From JABFSM01 sp963762545 (lineage in GTDB: Bacteria > Gemmatimonadota > Gemmatimonadetes > Gemmatimonadales > GWC2-71-9): a stretch of 64,000 nt of DNA. The DNA is taken from the NCBI GenBank assembly GCA_963762545.1, contig CAVXLC010000001.1:744001-808000 (forward strand). Reading direction: 5' to 3'. Of this stretch, positions 29,063-37,044 are shown piece by piece. A program made the position numbers and the translations under genes. Each line of letters begins with the position of its first letter. Within the stretch, counting starts at the first letter, position 1. A model generated the notes under the pieces. The model was given only the letters and a program-made list of their open reading frames with translations, was not told where the DNA came from and did no database searches.

Positions 29063-29178
29063 TGGTTCAAGCACCCACTGTGCGTGCCGAAGTCGACCTA
29101 GCGGTCAAGGCGGCGGCGGCGCTGACTCCGTAGGACTGGTGGTCGGGAGTCAGCCGCCCGAGGAGCCATGATCGGTGC
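29063..29178 (+). pseudogene. Remnant of an M28 peptidase 3' end
   Basis: This stretch repeats the end of the M28 gene and the DNA beyond it. It reads WFKH, CVPKST then a stop, against WFKH, YAPKST in the intact gene. It then jumps over about 90 bp to the same last codons, stop, hairpin and following CCGCCCGA-GAGCCATGA bases as at 22494-22575. It has no start or active site. It looks like a duplicated copy that has lost almost everything except its 3' tail. Confidence 0.75.
29122..29153 (+). terminator. Second copy of the nested hairpin
   Basis: CTGACTCC and GGAGTCAG pair as at 22519-22550. The inner GACC is GACT here, which still pairs with GGTC through a G-U pair. It lies 106 nt after the lipoprotein stop and may serve that gene. 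Confidence 0.45.
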
Positions 29179-29197
29179 AGGTTCGTGCCAGGAACGA

Positions 29198-29227
29198 CTC
29201 CGGCCCGGGAGTTTTCCCGGGCCGGAG
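29198..29227. terminator. Strong 13-bp hairpin between lipoprotein and YHS genes
   Basis: CTCCGGCCCGGGA and TCCCGGGCCGGAG form a perfect 13-bp stem with a GTTT loop. It sits between two convergent genes, so it can serve as a shared terminator. There is no T run after it on either strand. Confidence 0.6.
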
Positions 29228-29248
29228 CGATCTGGAGTCCGCCGATCA

Positions 29249-29416
29249 TCACCGCGATGATTGCGGTATTTCCGCGACGTATTCCTCCGGGTTCAGGTCG
29301 AACGCCTGCTTGCAGCTCTCGCTACAGAAGTAGTACTTCGTTCCCTGGTAGGTGGACTGCTCCGGGGCAGTCTTGTCGTCCAGCAGCATGCCGCACACCG
29401 GGTCACGGACTTCCAT
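29249..29416 (-). CDS. Small YHS-domain protein
   Basis: A 55-aa protein made of one YHS domain: VRDPVCGM near the start, then TYQGTKYYFCSESCKQAF and a closing NPEEY. The three cysteines of the metal-binding site (CGM and CSESC) are all present. GGGAGG lies 5 nt before the ATG at 29416. YHS domains occur alone or in copper ATPases and monooxygenase partners and probably bind copper or iron; this stand-alone form may be a small metal chaperone. Confidence 0.8.
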   Translation of the reverse strand: MEVRDPVCGMLLDDKTAPEQSTYQGTKYYFCSESCKQAFDLNPEEYVAEIPQSSR

Positions 29417-29528
29417 TGGAACCTCCCGCGTATGGATTCATGTCCCGCGAGCATCGGACGTCCTGCACGGGAGTGGACGATGGGTTGGGGCGGGGAGCAC
29501 ACAGGGGAATGGAAATCGGGCGCACGAG

Positions 29529-29948
29529 TTACTCCCCCATCACCTTGATCACCACCCGCTTCCTCCGCTGGCCGTCCCATTCCCCGTAGAACACCCGCTG
29601 CCACGGTCCGAAATCCAGCTTGCCCGCCGTGACCGGCACGATGACCTCGTGCCCGACGGTCAGACTCCTCAAGTGTGCCGCGGCGTTGTCCTCGCCGGTC
29701 TCGTTGTGCTGGTAACGCTTGGGATCCCACGGCGCCACGGTGTGCTCCAGCCAGTGCAGGATGTCCTGCCACAGCCCCGACTCGTGATCGTTGACAAACA
29801 CCGACGCCGAGATGTGCATCGCGGACACCAGGACCATCCCTTCCGTGATGCCGCTGGCCGCGAGCGCCTGCTCCACCTCGTCGGTGATGTCGATGATCTC
29901 CTGTCGCTTCCTGGTCTCGAACCAGAGGTACTTCGTATGGGTGGTCAT
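29529..29948 (-). CDS. YjbQ/UPF0047 family protein
   Basis: A 139-aa protein of the YjbQ family, with SAMHISASVFVNDHESGL, HNETGEDNAAAHLRS, the central TVGHEVIVPV and GPWQRVFYGEWDG. Members form trimers with a conserved His/Glu site and have been reported to have thiamine-phosphate synthase activity as secondary enzymes. Its cellular role remains unsettled. Full length. Confidence 0.9.
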   Translation of the reverse strand: MTTHTKYLWFETRKRQEIIDITDEVEQALAASGITEGMVLVSAMHISASVFVNDHESGLWQDILHWLEHTVAPWDPKRYQHNETGEDNAAAHLRSLTVGHEVIVPVTAGKLDFGPWQRVFYGEWDGQRRKRVVIKVMGE

Positions 29949-29979
29949 GCGGGAAGGGTATCAGCGGCCGCCCGGCCTG

Positions 29980-30594
29980 TCATTCCCGAATGACAGGCCG
30001 CAGCGCAACCGCGGTGAGAAGCGACGCGGTCCGGGCCCTCGCCTCGGCGGTCTCGCTCGAAATCATGATGCCGTACCACCGCCCATCCGGCGTCATGATG
30101 TCCCCATCGGCGAGAAAGGGCCGAGGCGAATCGGGCACTCCGGGGTCGGGAAGGTAGAACGTCCAGATGGCGCCGACGGAGCCGCGATCCACCAGGCAAG
30201 TTGGCCCGGCGGCCCGCTCGTCGTTCCGGTACATGAGATAGCTGCGGCCCTGTGATCCATTCCGCCGGCGCCGGATCAGCGCGCGGCTGCCATCCGGCCC
30301 GGCGAGCCGGGTCACGGTGAATGGGTCCTGGCCCTCGTACAGCGGCAGCACCGACCATCCCGGAGGCATGCGGAGACTGCCGGTATCGCCCAGCGCGACG
30401 GGGACCAGCAGGGCGGTGTCCAGGGCAACGACGGGGAGGTCGCACGGGCCCGAGGGCGTGACTCCTTCCGTCTGCCGAAGCCCGGCGAACGTGGTCGGCG
30501 GCGGAGTGACCACCCGTCGGATCAGGATCTGGCGCGCGGCACAGGGGTTCGGAGCCGCCATCAGCGCCGCGAGGAGCAGGGGCCGAAGTCTCAT
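29980..30594 (-). CDS. Secreted hypothetical protein
   Basis: A 204-aa protein with a signal peptide (LLLAALMAAPNPCAA). The mature part contains WSVLPLYEGQDPF and WTFYLPDPG and no motif I can place. The ATG at 30594 is chosen at the head of the signal; an ATG at 30603 is possible. It stands 31 nt upstream of yjbQ and may share its transcript. Function unknown. Confidence 0.65.
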   Translation of the reverse strand: MRLRPLLLAALMAAPNPCAARQILIRRVVTPPPTTFAGLRQTEGVTPSGPCDLPVVALDTALLVPVALGDTGSLRMPPGWSVLPLYEGQDPFTVTRLAGPDGSRALIRRRRNGSQGRSYLMYRNDERAAGPTCLVDRGSVGAIWTFYLPDPGVPDSPRPFLADGDIMTPDGRWYGIMISSETAEARARTASLLTAVALRPVIRE

Positions 30595-30626
30595 CCGCCA
30601 CAATCTACTCGCTCGCCGGGAACCCG

Positions 30627-30690
30627 CTTCCCGTCTTCCCGTCCTCCCGTCTTCCCGTCCTCCCGTCCTGCTGTCATCCCGCCTTCCCGT
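30627..30690. repeat. Low-complexity CTTCCCGTC/CTCCCGTC repeat
   Basis: About eight imperfect copies of an 8-base pyrimidine-rich unit (CTTCCCGT or CCTCCCGT) lie in tandem. They fill the gap between a secreted-protein gene and terC and run into the last codons of terC. A simple-sequence tract without an obvious function. Confidence 0.7.
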
Positions 30691-31603
30691 CCACCGGCCG
30701 GAGCAGACTGGCCGCCACCGCCGCCGAGATGAGCCCGAGGATCACCGCCAGCGAGAACCCGGTGGACACGTGAACCCAGGCGCTCAATCCCATCTTGAGC
30801 CCCACGAACACCAGGATCGCGGCCACCGCCGGCTTCAAATACCGGAAGCTCCCCATCACGCCCGAGAGCACGAAGTACAGCGCGCGCAGGCCCAGGATCG
30901 CGAACACGTTGGAGCTGTACACGATGAACGGATCCCGGGTCATCGCGAAGATGGCGGGAATGCTGTCGATGGCGAACACCAGGTCGCTCCACTCCACGAT
31001 CAGCACCACCAGGAGGAGCGGAGTGCCGAACCACTTGCGGTGCATCTTGGTGAGGAAATGATCCGCATCATAGTCGGCCGTGAAGGGCAGAAATTTCCGC
31101 GCCAGCCGCACCACCGGGTTATGCTCCGGCTTGACCGGCTCCATGCCCCCTGGGCGGAGCATCCGGACGCCGGCGACGATCAGGACGGCGCCGAAGACGT
31201 AGGTGACCCACTCGAATCGGGTCAGCAGGAAGGCGCCCAGCCCGATCATCACCCCGCGCATCAGCATCGCGCCGAAGATGCCCCACTTGAGCACCCGGGG
31301 CTGGAGCGCGTCCGGCACCCGGAAGTATTGGAAGATCAGCAGGAAGACGAAGAGATTGTCGACGCTGAGCGAGAGCTCGATCAGGTAGCCCGAATAGAAT
31401 TCCAGCGCCTTGTGGCTCCCCTCGTACCCCCAGAGAAAGAGTCCGAACCCCGCGGCCAGCGACGCCAGGATCGCGGTCCAGAGGCCGGCGCCCCGCACCG
31501 TGAGCGTGTGGCTCCGCCGGTTGACCACCAACAGGTCCACGGCGAGCAGGCCCAGGACAATCGCGGTGAATCCGCCCCAGACCATCACGCCGTGGTGCGA
31601 CAC
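30674..31603 (-). CDS. TerC family integral membrane protein
   Basis: A 309-aa protein with about nine membrane helices. Diagnostic TerC/Alx blocks are ELSLSVDNLFVFLLIFQYF, the matching VEWSDLVFAIDSIPAIFA, and the loop with RKFLPFT...HFLTKMHRKWF. The paired acidic residues in the helices are thought to bind metal; Alx/TerC proteins export manganese or act at the membrane to metallate exported proteins. No Mn riboswitch was evident in the upstream bases. Confidence 0.92.
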   Translation of the reverse strand: MSHHGVMVWGGFTAIVLGLLAVDLLVVNRRSHTLTVRGAGLWTAILASLAAGFGLFLWGYEGSHKALEFYSGYLIELSLSVDNLFVFLLIFQYFRVPDALQPRVLKWGIFGAMLMRGVMIGLGAFLLTRFEWVTYVFGAVLIVAGVRMLRPGGMEPVKPEHNPVVRLARKFLPFTADYDADHFLTKMHRKWFGTPLLLVVLIVEWSDLVFAIDSIPAIFAMTRDPFIVYSSNVFAILGLRALYFVLSGVMGSFRYLKPAVAAILVFVGLKMGLSAWVHVSTGFSLAVILGLISAAVAASLLRPVDGKAG

Positions 31604-31766
31604 TCGGCTCCCTCCGCAGGAAAAGAATCCGGGCCGATGCTCGGCGCGGGACCGCCGACGAAGGGTATCTCCCCCGGCCCCTCCGTCAAACCTCGGCCGG
31701 TCCCCGGCGCCCGCGCTCCGGTGTTAGGTTCGGAGCAACGTGCCAAGCTCTCCAAGGAGTTTCCAA

Positions 31767-32703
31767 ATGCAGGAGGAGGACCGGGATCCCATCGTGGCGA
31801 TCTGTCTGCTGGCCGCCTTGTCGGATGGCGACCGCTCGCCCGAGGAACAGGCCCAGTTTCAGCGGATCGCAGCCCGGCTCGGCGTCGGCGACACCTCGGC
31901 GCTCACCACCCGGGCCAACCAGGGCGCGCTCCCGCTGTCGGATGCGGTCTCGGAGCTCCGCACGCCGGAGTCCCGCCGGACCGCCTACGAGATGGCGGCG
32001 TCGGTGGCCTACGCCGACGGCCTGGCCAACGCCGGGGAGCAGGCGTTTCTGGCCGAGCTGCGCCGGCTGCTGGATCTGCCCAGGGAGGGCGTGGAGCCGG
32101 TGCACCAGGAGGTGGAGTCGCTGGCGCTGGCCCCGCTGGCCGGCCCGATGCCGGACTCCCCTGCCGGCACCACCCGCGAGGCGGCGCTGGACGACCTGAT
32201 CCGGAAACAGGCGCTGCTCACCGGCGCCCTCGAGCTGCTGCCCCAGAATCTGGCGTCCCTCGCGATCATCCCGCTCCAGATGCGACTTGGTCTACCGCAT
32301 CGGCGCGGACTACGGCCACACCCTCGACACCGCGCAGATCAAGGATCTGCTGGGAGCGATGGGGATCGGCGCCGCGGCCCAGGTGCTCGACGGGATGGCC
32401 CGCCGGATCCTCGGCGGACTGGGCCGGGGTCTGTTCGGACGGACCCTGGGCGGCGTAGTGGGCGGGACGGCGGGCATGGCGGCCGGGGCGGGGGTCTCGT
32501 TCGTCACCACCTACGCCCTGGGCAACGCTGCGCGGCAGTACTACGCCCAGGGCCGCCGGCTCTCCCCGGACGATCTCAAGGCCCTGTTCCAGCGCTTCCG
32601 GTCCGAGGGCGAGGCCCTGCTGCCGCGGGTGCAGGAGGAAATTCACCTGCAGTCGCAGCACCTCGACCTCAAGCGCATCGTGGACATGGTGCGGGGGACC
32701 TGA
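31767..32703 (+). CDS. TerB-like / DUF697-like protein (frameshifted)
   Basis: The N-terminal half is helical and resembles TerB-like domains (AICLLAALSDGDRSPEE and VAYADGLANAGEQAFL, two acidic helices). The C-terminal half is Gly/Ala-rich with MAAGAGVSFVTTYALGNAA and resembles DUF697 membrane-associating regions. The frame slips by one base near 32287 (CGACTTGG read for CGACTGG). With that base removed MRLVYRIGADYGH joins smoothly to a 311-aa protein. AAGGAG at 31754-31759 sets the ATG at 31767. Possibly a metal- or membrane-stress protein. Confidence 0.68.
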
Positions 32704-32713
32704 ACTCCGGTAC

Positions 32714-33964
32714 CTACCAGGGCGGCTCGGCGGTGTGGTGTTGCTGGTCGAGCAGGATGGCGATGGCGTGCTCGCCGGCATGGGTCTCGTGCTGGCCCTC
32801 AGGGATGACCAGGAGCGCGTTGGCCTTGATCATCGACGTGAGAATCCCGGATCCCTGCGGTCCGGTCAGGCGCGCCTCGGGGCCCAGCCGTCCCAGGGTC
32901 ACCACGGCGCGGAGAAAGTGCTGCAGCGTGGGTCCCAGGCGGATTGGCTCGGCCACCCGCACCCGGGTGACCGAGCGGTAGGGCAGGGCCTGACCCATCA
33001 TCGCCCGGATGGCCGGACGGACGAACAGCTCGAAGGTGACCATCGCGCTCACCGGATTGCCGGGCAGCCCGATCCACGGCACGTCGCCGATCGCGCCGAA
33101 CCCGACCGGCGCCCCGGGGCGCATCCGCAGCTTCCAGAAGTCGATCCGGCCCAGCGCGTCGATGGCGGCCCGGAGGTGGTCGTGCTCGCCCACGCTCACG
33201 CCCGCGGTGGTGACCAGGAGATCGCAGTCGCCGGCGAGGCGAAGATGCCGCCGTACGCTCTCCTGGGTGTCCGCCATGAGCCCCAGGTTGACGGGAATGC
33301 CCCCCGCCTGGAGGACCAGCGCGATCATCGTGTGGGTATTGGAGCTCGCCACCTTCCGGCCGGAGAGGATCTCCTCGGGCTGATCGATGTCGACAATCTC
33401 GTCTCCGCCGCCCAGGATGCCGATGCGGGGACGCCGATACACCACCGGATGGGCCACTGCGAGCGAGGCCAGCACGCCGAGCTCCGCCGGCCCCAGCTCG
33501 GTGCCGGCGGTGAGCGCCACGTCGCCCAGGCGGATGTCCTCGCCGGCGCGGCGGATGTTCACCCCGGCGTCCCGGTCGTTGCTGATGGTGACGGTCGCGT
33601 CTCCGTAGTCGGTGTCCTCCTGCCGGATCACCGAGTCGGCGCCGTCCGGCAGCGGGGCGCCGGTGAAGATCCGGGCGCACTCGAAGGCGCCGAGGGGGCG
33701 GGTGGGGAAGGCGCCCGCGGGAATGGCCTCCACCACGCGGAGCGTGACCGGCGCGCGCGGATTGGCACCGCGCACGTCTTCCGCTCGGGCGGCGTACCCG
33801 TCCATGGCCGAGTTGGTCCACGCCGGAATGTCGAGGGGGCTGATGACGTCCTCGGCCAGCACCGAGCCGAGCGCATCGTCGAGAGGAACCCGCAGCGGCG
33901 GCTGCCGGCGGATCGCGGCGAGAATCCGCCGCGCCGCGGCCGCAGGAGCCAGGGGCTCTGTCAC
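32714..33964 (-). CDS. moeA: Molybdopterin molybdenumtransferase
   Basis: A 416-aa enzyme that inserts molybdate into adenylylated molybdopterin. Motifs include TNSAMDGYAARAED, FTGAPLPDGADSVIRQED, GGGDEIVD, TTAGVSVGEHDHL and IGLPGNPVSAM. The GTG start at 33964 overlaps the mobB stop (GTGA). It is the last gene of a run reading queD, fdhD, mobA, mobB, moeA, which matures molybdenum enzymes such as formate dehydrogenase. Confidence 0.94.
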   Translation of the reverse strand: MTEPLAPAAAARRILAAIRRQPPLRVPLDDALGSVLAEDVISPLDIPAWTNSAMDGYAARAEDVRGANPRAPVTLRVVEAIPAGAFPTRPLGAFECARIFTGAPLPDGADSVIRQEDTDYGDATVTISNDRDAGVNIRRAGEDIRLGDVALTAGTELGPAELGVLASLAVAHPVVYRRPRIGILGGGDEIVDIDQPEEILSGRKVASSNTHTMIALVLQAGGIPVNLGLMADTQESVRRHLRLAGDCDLLVTTAGVSVGEHDHLRAAIDALGRIDFWKLRMRPGAPVGFGAIGDVPWIGLPGNPVSAMVTFELFVRPAIRAMMGQALPYRSVTRVRVAEPIRLGPTLQHFLRAVVTLGRLGPEARLTGPQGSGILTSMIKANALLVIPEGQHETHAGEHAIAILLDQQHHTAEPPW

Positions 33965-34488
33965 GGGGCGAGCGGTTTTCCCTGTTCCATGATGGTCATG
34001 GCCAGCACCGTGAGCCACATGGTGTCGGTAAAGCGGAGGACCCGGCAGGGAGCGGTGTAGCGGCTGTCGTCGGTGATGATGGCCATCCACTCCGAGGCAT
34101 TGGGCGCCTCGGGATCGAACAGCGGCGCCTTGGCGGCCTCCTTCCGGAAGACCTCGATCTTGGGGATGGGGGCGCTCTTGAAGCCCTCGACCAGGACGAT
34201 GTCCATGTCGGAGAAGTACTGGCGGGCCAGCTCCTCCGGCCCGGTCACATCGAGCCGCCGCTCGAAGGTGACCCGCAGCTCGGGCGACGCGACCAGCACC
34301 CCGTCGGCGTTGCCCTCGTGGAAGTGGCGCCAGGAGTCGGTGTCGGGCCGGTCCACGTCCACCGGATGGGAGGCGTGCTTGATGGTGCCCACCCGCTTTT
34401 TCTGGCGCTTGAACTCGTGGGCCAGCGCGGCCACCAGCGTGGTCTTCCCGGCGTTCTTGTGCCCGATGATGGATACGATTTTGGTCAC
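33961..34488 (-). CDS. mobB: Molybdopterin-guanine dinucleotide biosynthesis adaptor
   Basis: A 175-aa P-loop GTPase that assists MobA in attaching GMP to molybdenum cofactor. The Walker A motif is GHKNAGKTT at residues 9-17, followed by KRVGTIKHASHPVDVDRPDTDS and the DIVLVEGFKSAPIPKIEV block. It starts at a GTG overlapping the mobA stop and ends overlapping moeA, so the three are tightly coupled. Confidence 0.94.
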   Translation of the reverse strand: MTKIVSIIGHKNAGKTTLVAALAHEFKRQKKRVGTIKHASHPVDVDRPDTDSWRHFHEGNADGVLVASPELRVTFERRLDVTGPEELARQYFSDMDIVLVEGFKSAPIPKIEVFRKEAAKAPLFDPEAPNASEWMAIITDDSRYTAPCRVLRFTDTMWLTVLAMTIMEQGKPLAP

Positions 34489-35114
34489 AGCGCCATCCCG
34501 TTGGCCCGGACGAGATCGTCCGCGGTATTCACGTTAAAGAAGAGCCGCTCCGGACTGCCGAACCGCCGCACCAGGGTGTCGGGGAGCACCCGTACCCGGA
34601 CCGCCCCGTGAAAGGCGATGGCTCGAAGATCGCCCCGATCGAGCGCCTCCGCCATCGGGGTCCCGGTGGCGGGGCCATAACCGGCGCAGAGCGGCTCCAC
34701 GCCGCGCCGGCCCCCGCTGGCCGGGATCACGACATCGGCCTCGGCCAGCCCGGCCGCGAGCTCCCGGATCAGACCGGCCGGAACGAACGGCATGTCCCAG
34801 GCGACGCAGACGACGGGTGCCGGCGCCTCGAGCACCGCGGTATGGAGCCCGCCCAGGGTGCCCAGGCCCGGGCGCCGGTCCGCCGCGACCCGCAGGTCCG
34901 ACCGCCACCCGGGGGCGTCGGGGGCATTGGCCACCAGCAGCGGGAGGGCGCCGAGCGCCTCGACGAAGGCATCCACCAGCCGGTCGAGGATGCGGCGGCC
35001 CTGGACTTCCATCAGGCCCTTCGCGGCGCCGCCCATCCGGGTGGCTCCCCCGCCGGCGAGGATGGCGCCGCGGACCGGGTCAGGGACGGCCGGGCGACCG
35101 GTGTCACTCGGCAT
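34485..35114 (-). CDS. mobA: Molybdenum cofactor guanylyltransferase
   Basis: A 209-aa nucleotidyltransferase with the AILAGGGATRMGGAAKGLM signature for GTP and metal binding and VCVAWDMPFVP holding the metal aspartate. It makes the bis-MGD form used by formate dehydrogenases and related enzymes. The ATG at 35114 overlaps the end of fdhD by 11 nt; an upstream start would extend further into fdhD. Confidence 0.9.
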   Translation of the reverse strand: MPSDTGRPAVPDPVRGAILAGGGATRMGGAAKGLMEVQGRRILDRLVDAFVEALGALPLLVANAPDAPGWRSDLRVAADRRPGLGTLGGLHTAVLEAPAPVVCVAWDMPFVPAGLIRELAAGLAEADVVIPASGGRRGVEPLCAGYGPATGTPMAEALDRGDLRAIAFHGAVRVRVLPDTLVRRFGSPERLFFNVNTADDLVRANGMAL

Positions 35115-35901
35115 CGGTCCCCCGGTCCGGCCGTCCACCCGTTTCCCCGTGATAGTGCGGCTCCCCGCTCACCGCCCGGCCCACCAGCACCATGCCGGTG
35201 CGCCGCGCGATCTCGATCGCGAGGGTGGACGGCACCGAGGGCGTGGCCACCCAGGCGATGCCGGCGCGCGCGGCCTTGGCGGCCAGCTCGGCGGAAATCC
35301 TTCCGGTCACCAGGAGTCCGGCGCCCGCCACCGGGCGCCGCGCGAGGATCATCGCGCCGATCACCTTGTCCACGGCGTTGTGGCGCCCGATGTCCTCGGC
35401 GTGGGTGAGGAGGGCGCTGCCGTCGGTGAGGGCCGCGGCGTGAATCCCGCCGGTGTCGCGGTATCGTTCGCCTCTCCCGAACAGCTCCTTGAACAGCGCC
35501 CGGAGCCCGGGGAGCGGCGGGGGGGCGCCCCGGACCGCCACCGGCCGGATGGTGTCCGGCTCGGCCAGGAAGATGCTGACCGCGCCGCAGCCGGAGGCCA
35601 GGACCGGCCGCCGGGACTCGAGCCTAACCCGCTCCACCCGCTCCGGCGCGAGCTCGGCCCAGAAGCCCAGGTCGGTCGCGCAGGGGCGGAGCCGGACGTC
35701 GTCGATGGCCTCGATGTACCCTTCGCCGGCCAGCCAGCCGACCGCCAGCTCCTCGAGGAGGTCCGGGGTGCACATCCAGGTGACGGCGGGGGCGCCGTTC
35801 ACCTCGAGCCAGACCGGGACTTCCTCCACTGCGGCCTGGTCGGACATCCGGCCGCCGCGCTTGGCGGGCTTCGAGGGAGCGGGCCCGGCGCTGTCGCTCA
35901 T
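35104..35901 (-). CDS. fdhD: Formate dehydrogenase accessory sulfurtransferase FdhD
   Basis: A 265-aa protein that passes sulfur from IscS to the molybdenum cofactor of formate dehydrogenase. Typical stretches are LLEELAVGWLAGEGYI, FKELFGRGERYRDTGGIHAAAL, EDIGRHNAVDKVIG and VTGRISAELAAKAARAGI. The loop that is CGVC in E. coli reads SGCGAVS here: the first cysteine stays, the second is absent. The ATG at 35901 leaves a 1-nt gap to the upstream gene. Confidence 0.92.
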   Translation of the reverse strand: MSDSAGPAPSKPAKRGGRMSDQAAVEEVPVWLEVNGAPAVTWMCTPDLLEELAVGWLAGEGYIEAIDDVRLRPCATDLGFWAELAPERVERVRLESRRPVLASGCGAVSIFLAEPDTIRPVAVRGAPPPLPGLRALFKELFGRGERYRDTGGIHAAALTDGSALLTHAEDIGRHNAVDKVIGAMILARRPVAGAGLLVTGRISAELAAKAARAGIAWVATPSVPSTLAIEIARRTGMVLVGRAVSGEPHYHGETGGRPDRGTDAE

Positions 35902-35902
35902 G

Positions 35903-36319
35903 TCACCCGTCGCAGTCGGCATGGAGGCTGGCGTCCTCGGCCACCCTAACCCGCATCAGCTCGGCGCCCTCCGGCAGCCGCGGGGCCAGCCGCGCAAACA
36001 GGTACTCGGCCAGCGCCTCGCAGGTCGGGAGCAGCCGCCCGTAGGCGAACTCCGGCACGTCGAGGTTGAGGTGCTTGCCGTCGAGGGGGACGACCACCAG
36101 CTCGGCGAGGAGCCGGTCCAGGACCGCCAGGTCCACGATCATGCCGGTGGCCGAGTCGGGCCGGCCGGTGACCGTCACCGCGCAGGTGTAGTCGTGGGCG
36201 TGGCCCGGCTCGTCGGCGGTCCAGCCGAACCGGGCCCGATTCTGCTCCGCGCTCCAGGCCGGCTTGTAGTAGCGGTGCGTGGCGCGGAAGCCCACCGTTC
36301 GAGTCAGAGATACCGGCAT
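35903..36319 (-). CDS. QueD/6-pyruvoyltetrahydropterin synthase family protein
   Basis: A 138-aa T-fold protein. Zinc ligands are seen as His in GFRATHRYY and the HxH in PGHAHDYT; MIVDLAVLDRLLAEL and LDGKHLNL are typical, and PTCEALAEYL holds the substrate-anchoring Glu. The catalytic cysteine that usually stands a few residues before the HxH is not apparent. It could make carboxytetrahydropterin for queuosine or another pterin; its place in the Moco operon suggests a pterin link, which is an inference. Confidence 0.8.
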   Translation of the reverse strand: MPVSLTRTVGFRATHRYYKPAWSAEQNRARFGWTADEPGHAHDYTCAVTVTGRPDSATGMIVDLAVLDRLLAELVVVPLDGKHLNLDVPEFAYGRLLPTCEALAEYLFARLAPRLPEGAELMRVRVAEDASLHADCDG

Positions 36320-36335
36320 CGCATGCCCGTCGACG

Positions 36336-37037
36336 CTAGAAGGGGCGATGGAACGCGTAGCTCAGGCCGATCGTGTACCACCCGTTGGTGACCCATTCCT
36401 TCCCGGGCCCGGTGATCACCGGCGGCTTGCTCGGATCGGTGATCGGCGGCGCCCGGTAGATGCCCGGATAGCTGATCTGCCAGAAGGTGCTGCGCGCCTC
36501 GAGCCGGAGAAACAGCCGGGGGGTCAGGAAGACCCGGGCGCCGAGCGCGGGGGTCAGCGCGCCCTTGGTGCGGAAGGTGAAGCCGGACGTATCCGCCGGG
36601 GTGCGGGCCGCGACCACCACCCCGATCCCGGCGCTCACGTAGGGCGCGATCCCGTTCCAGGTCTTCCCGCCGGTCAGATTGAACTGCACGATCCCTTCGA
36701 AGAACATGGTGTTCTGGGTGAAGGGGCCGGTCTTGCCGGCCTCGATCGGCTTGTTCTTGTCCACGATGAACCGCTCGAGCCCGCCGTAGGTCGCCGCCAG
36801 GCCCAGCGAAATGGTTCCGGAGCCCAGGAAATCGTAGCGCAATCCGAAGGTGCTGCCGTGGTGCGGCGCCACGCCGATTTGCCCGCCGTCTCCCCGGAAA
36901 TACCCGCCGGAGACCCCGACGAACTGTCCGTAGCGGAGGGTCCGGTAGGGCGAATGCGCCGGGTCGTGGCCCACCTGCGCCGCGGCGGAAGGGACGAGAG
37001 CCAGCGCGAACAGCGCGGCGAGGGTCAGGCGGTGCAT
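36336..37037 (-). CDS. Outer-membrane beta-barrel-like protein
   Basis: A 233-aa exported protein (signal ending AAAQ) made of alternating strands with aromatic girdle residues and ending YAFHRPF, a terminal Phe as in outer-membrane barrels. It fits a small 8-strand barrel of the OmpA/OmpW size class. It begins 7 nt after the gpmI stop. Function unknown. Confidence 0.72.
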   Translation of the reverse strand: MHRLTLAALFALALVPSAAAQVGHDPAHSPYRTLRYGQFVGVSGGYFRGDGGQIGVAPHHGSTFGLRYDFLGSGTISLGLAATYGGLERFIVDKNKPIEAGKTGPFTQNTMFFEGIVQFNLTGGKTWNGIAPYVSAGIGVVVAARTPADTSGFTFRTKGALTPALGARVFLTPRLFLRLEARSTFWQISYPGIYRAPPITDPSKPPVITGPGKEWVTNGWYTIGLSYAFHRPF

Positions 37038-37044
37038 GCTGGGA

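Noticed and set aside
31604..31740. A manganese (yybP-ykoY) riboswitch before terC
   Set aside because: GGGGGAGATACCC is reminiscent, but the paired conserved loops of the motif could not be found.
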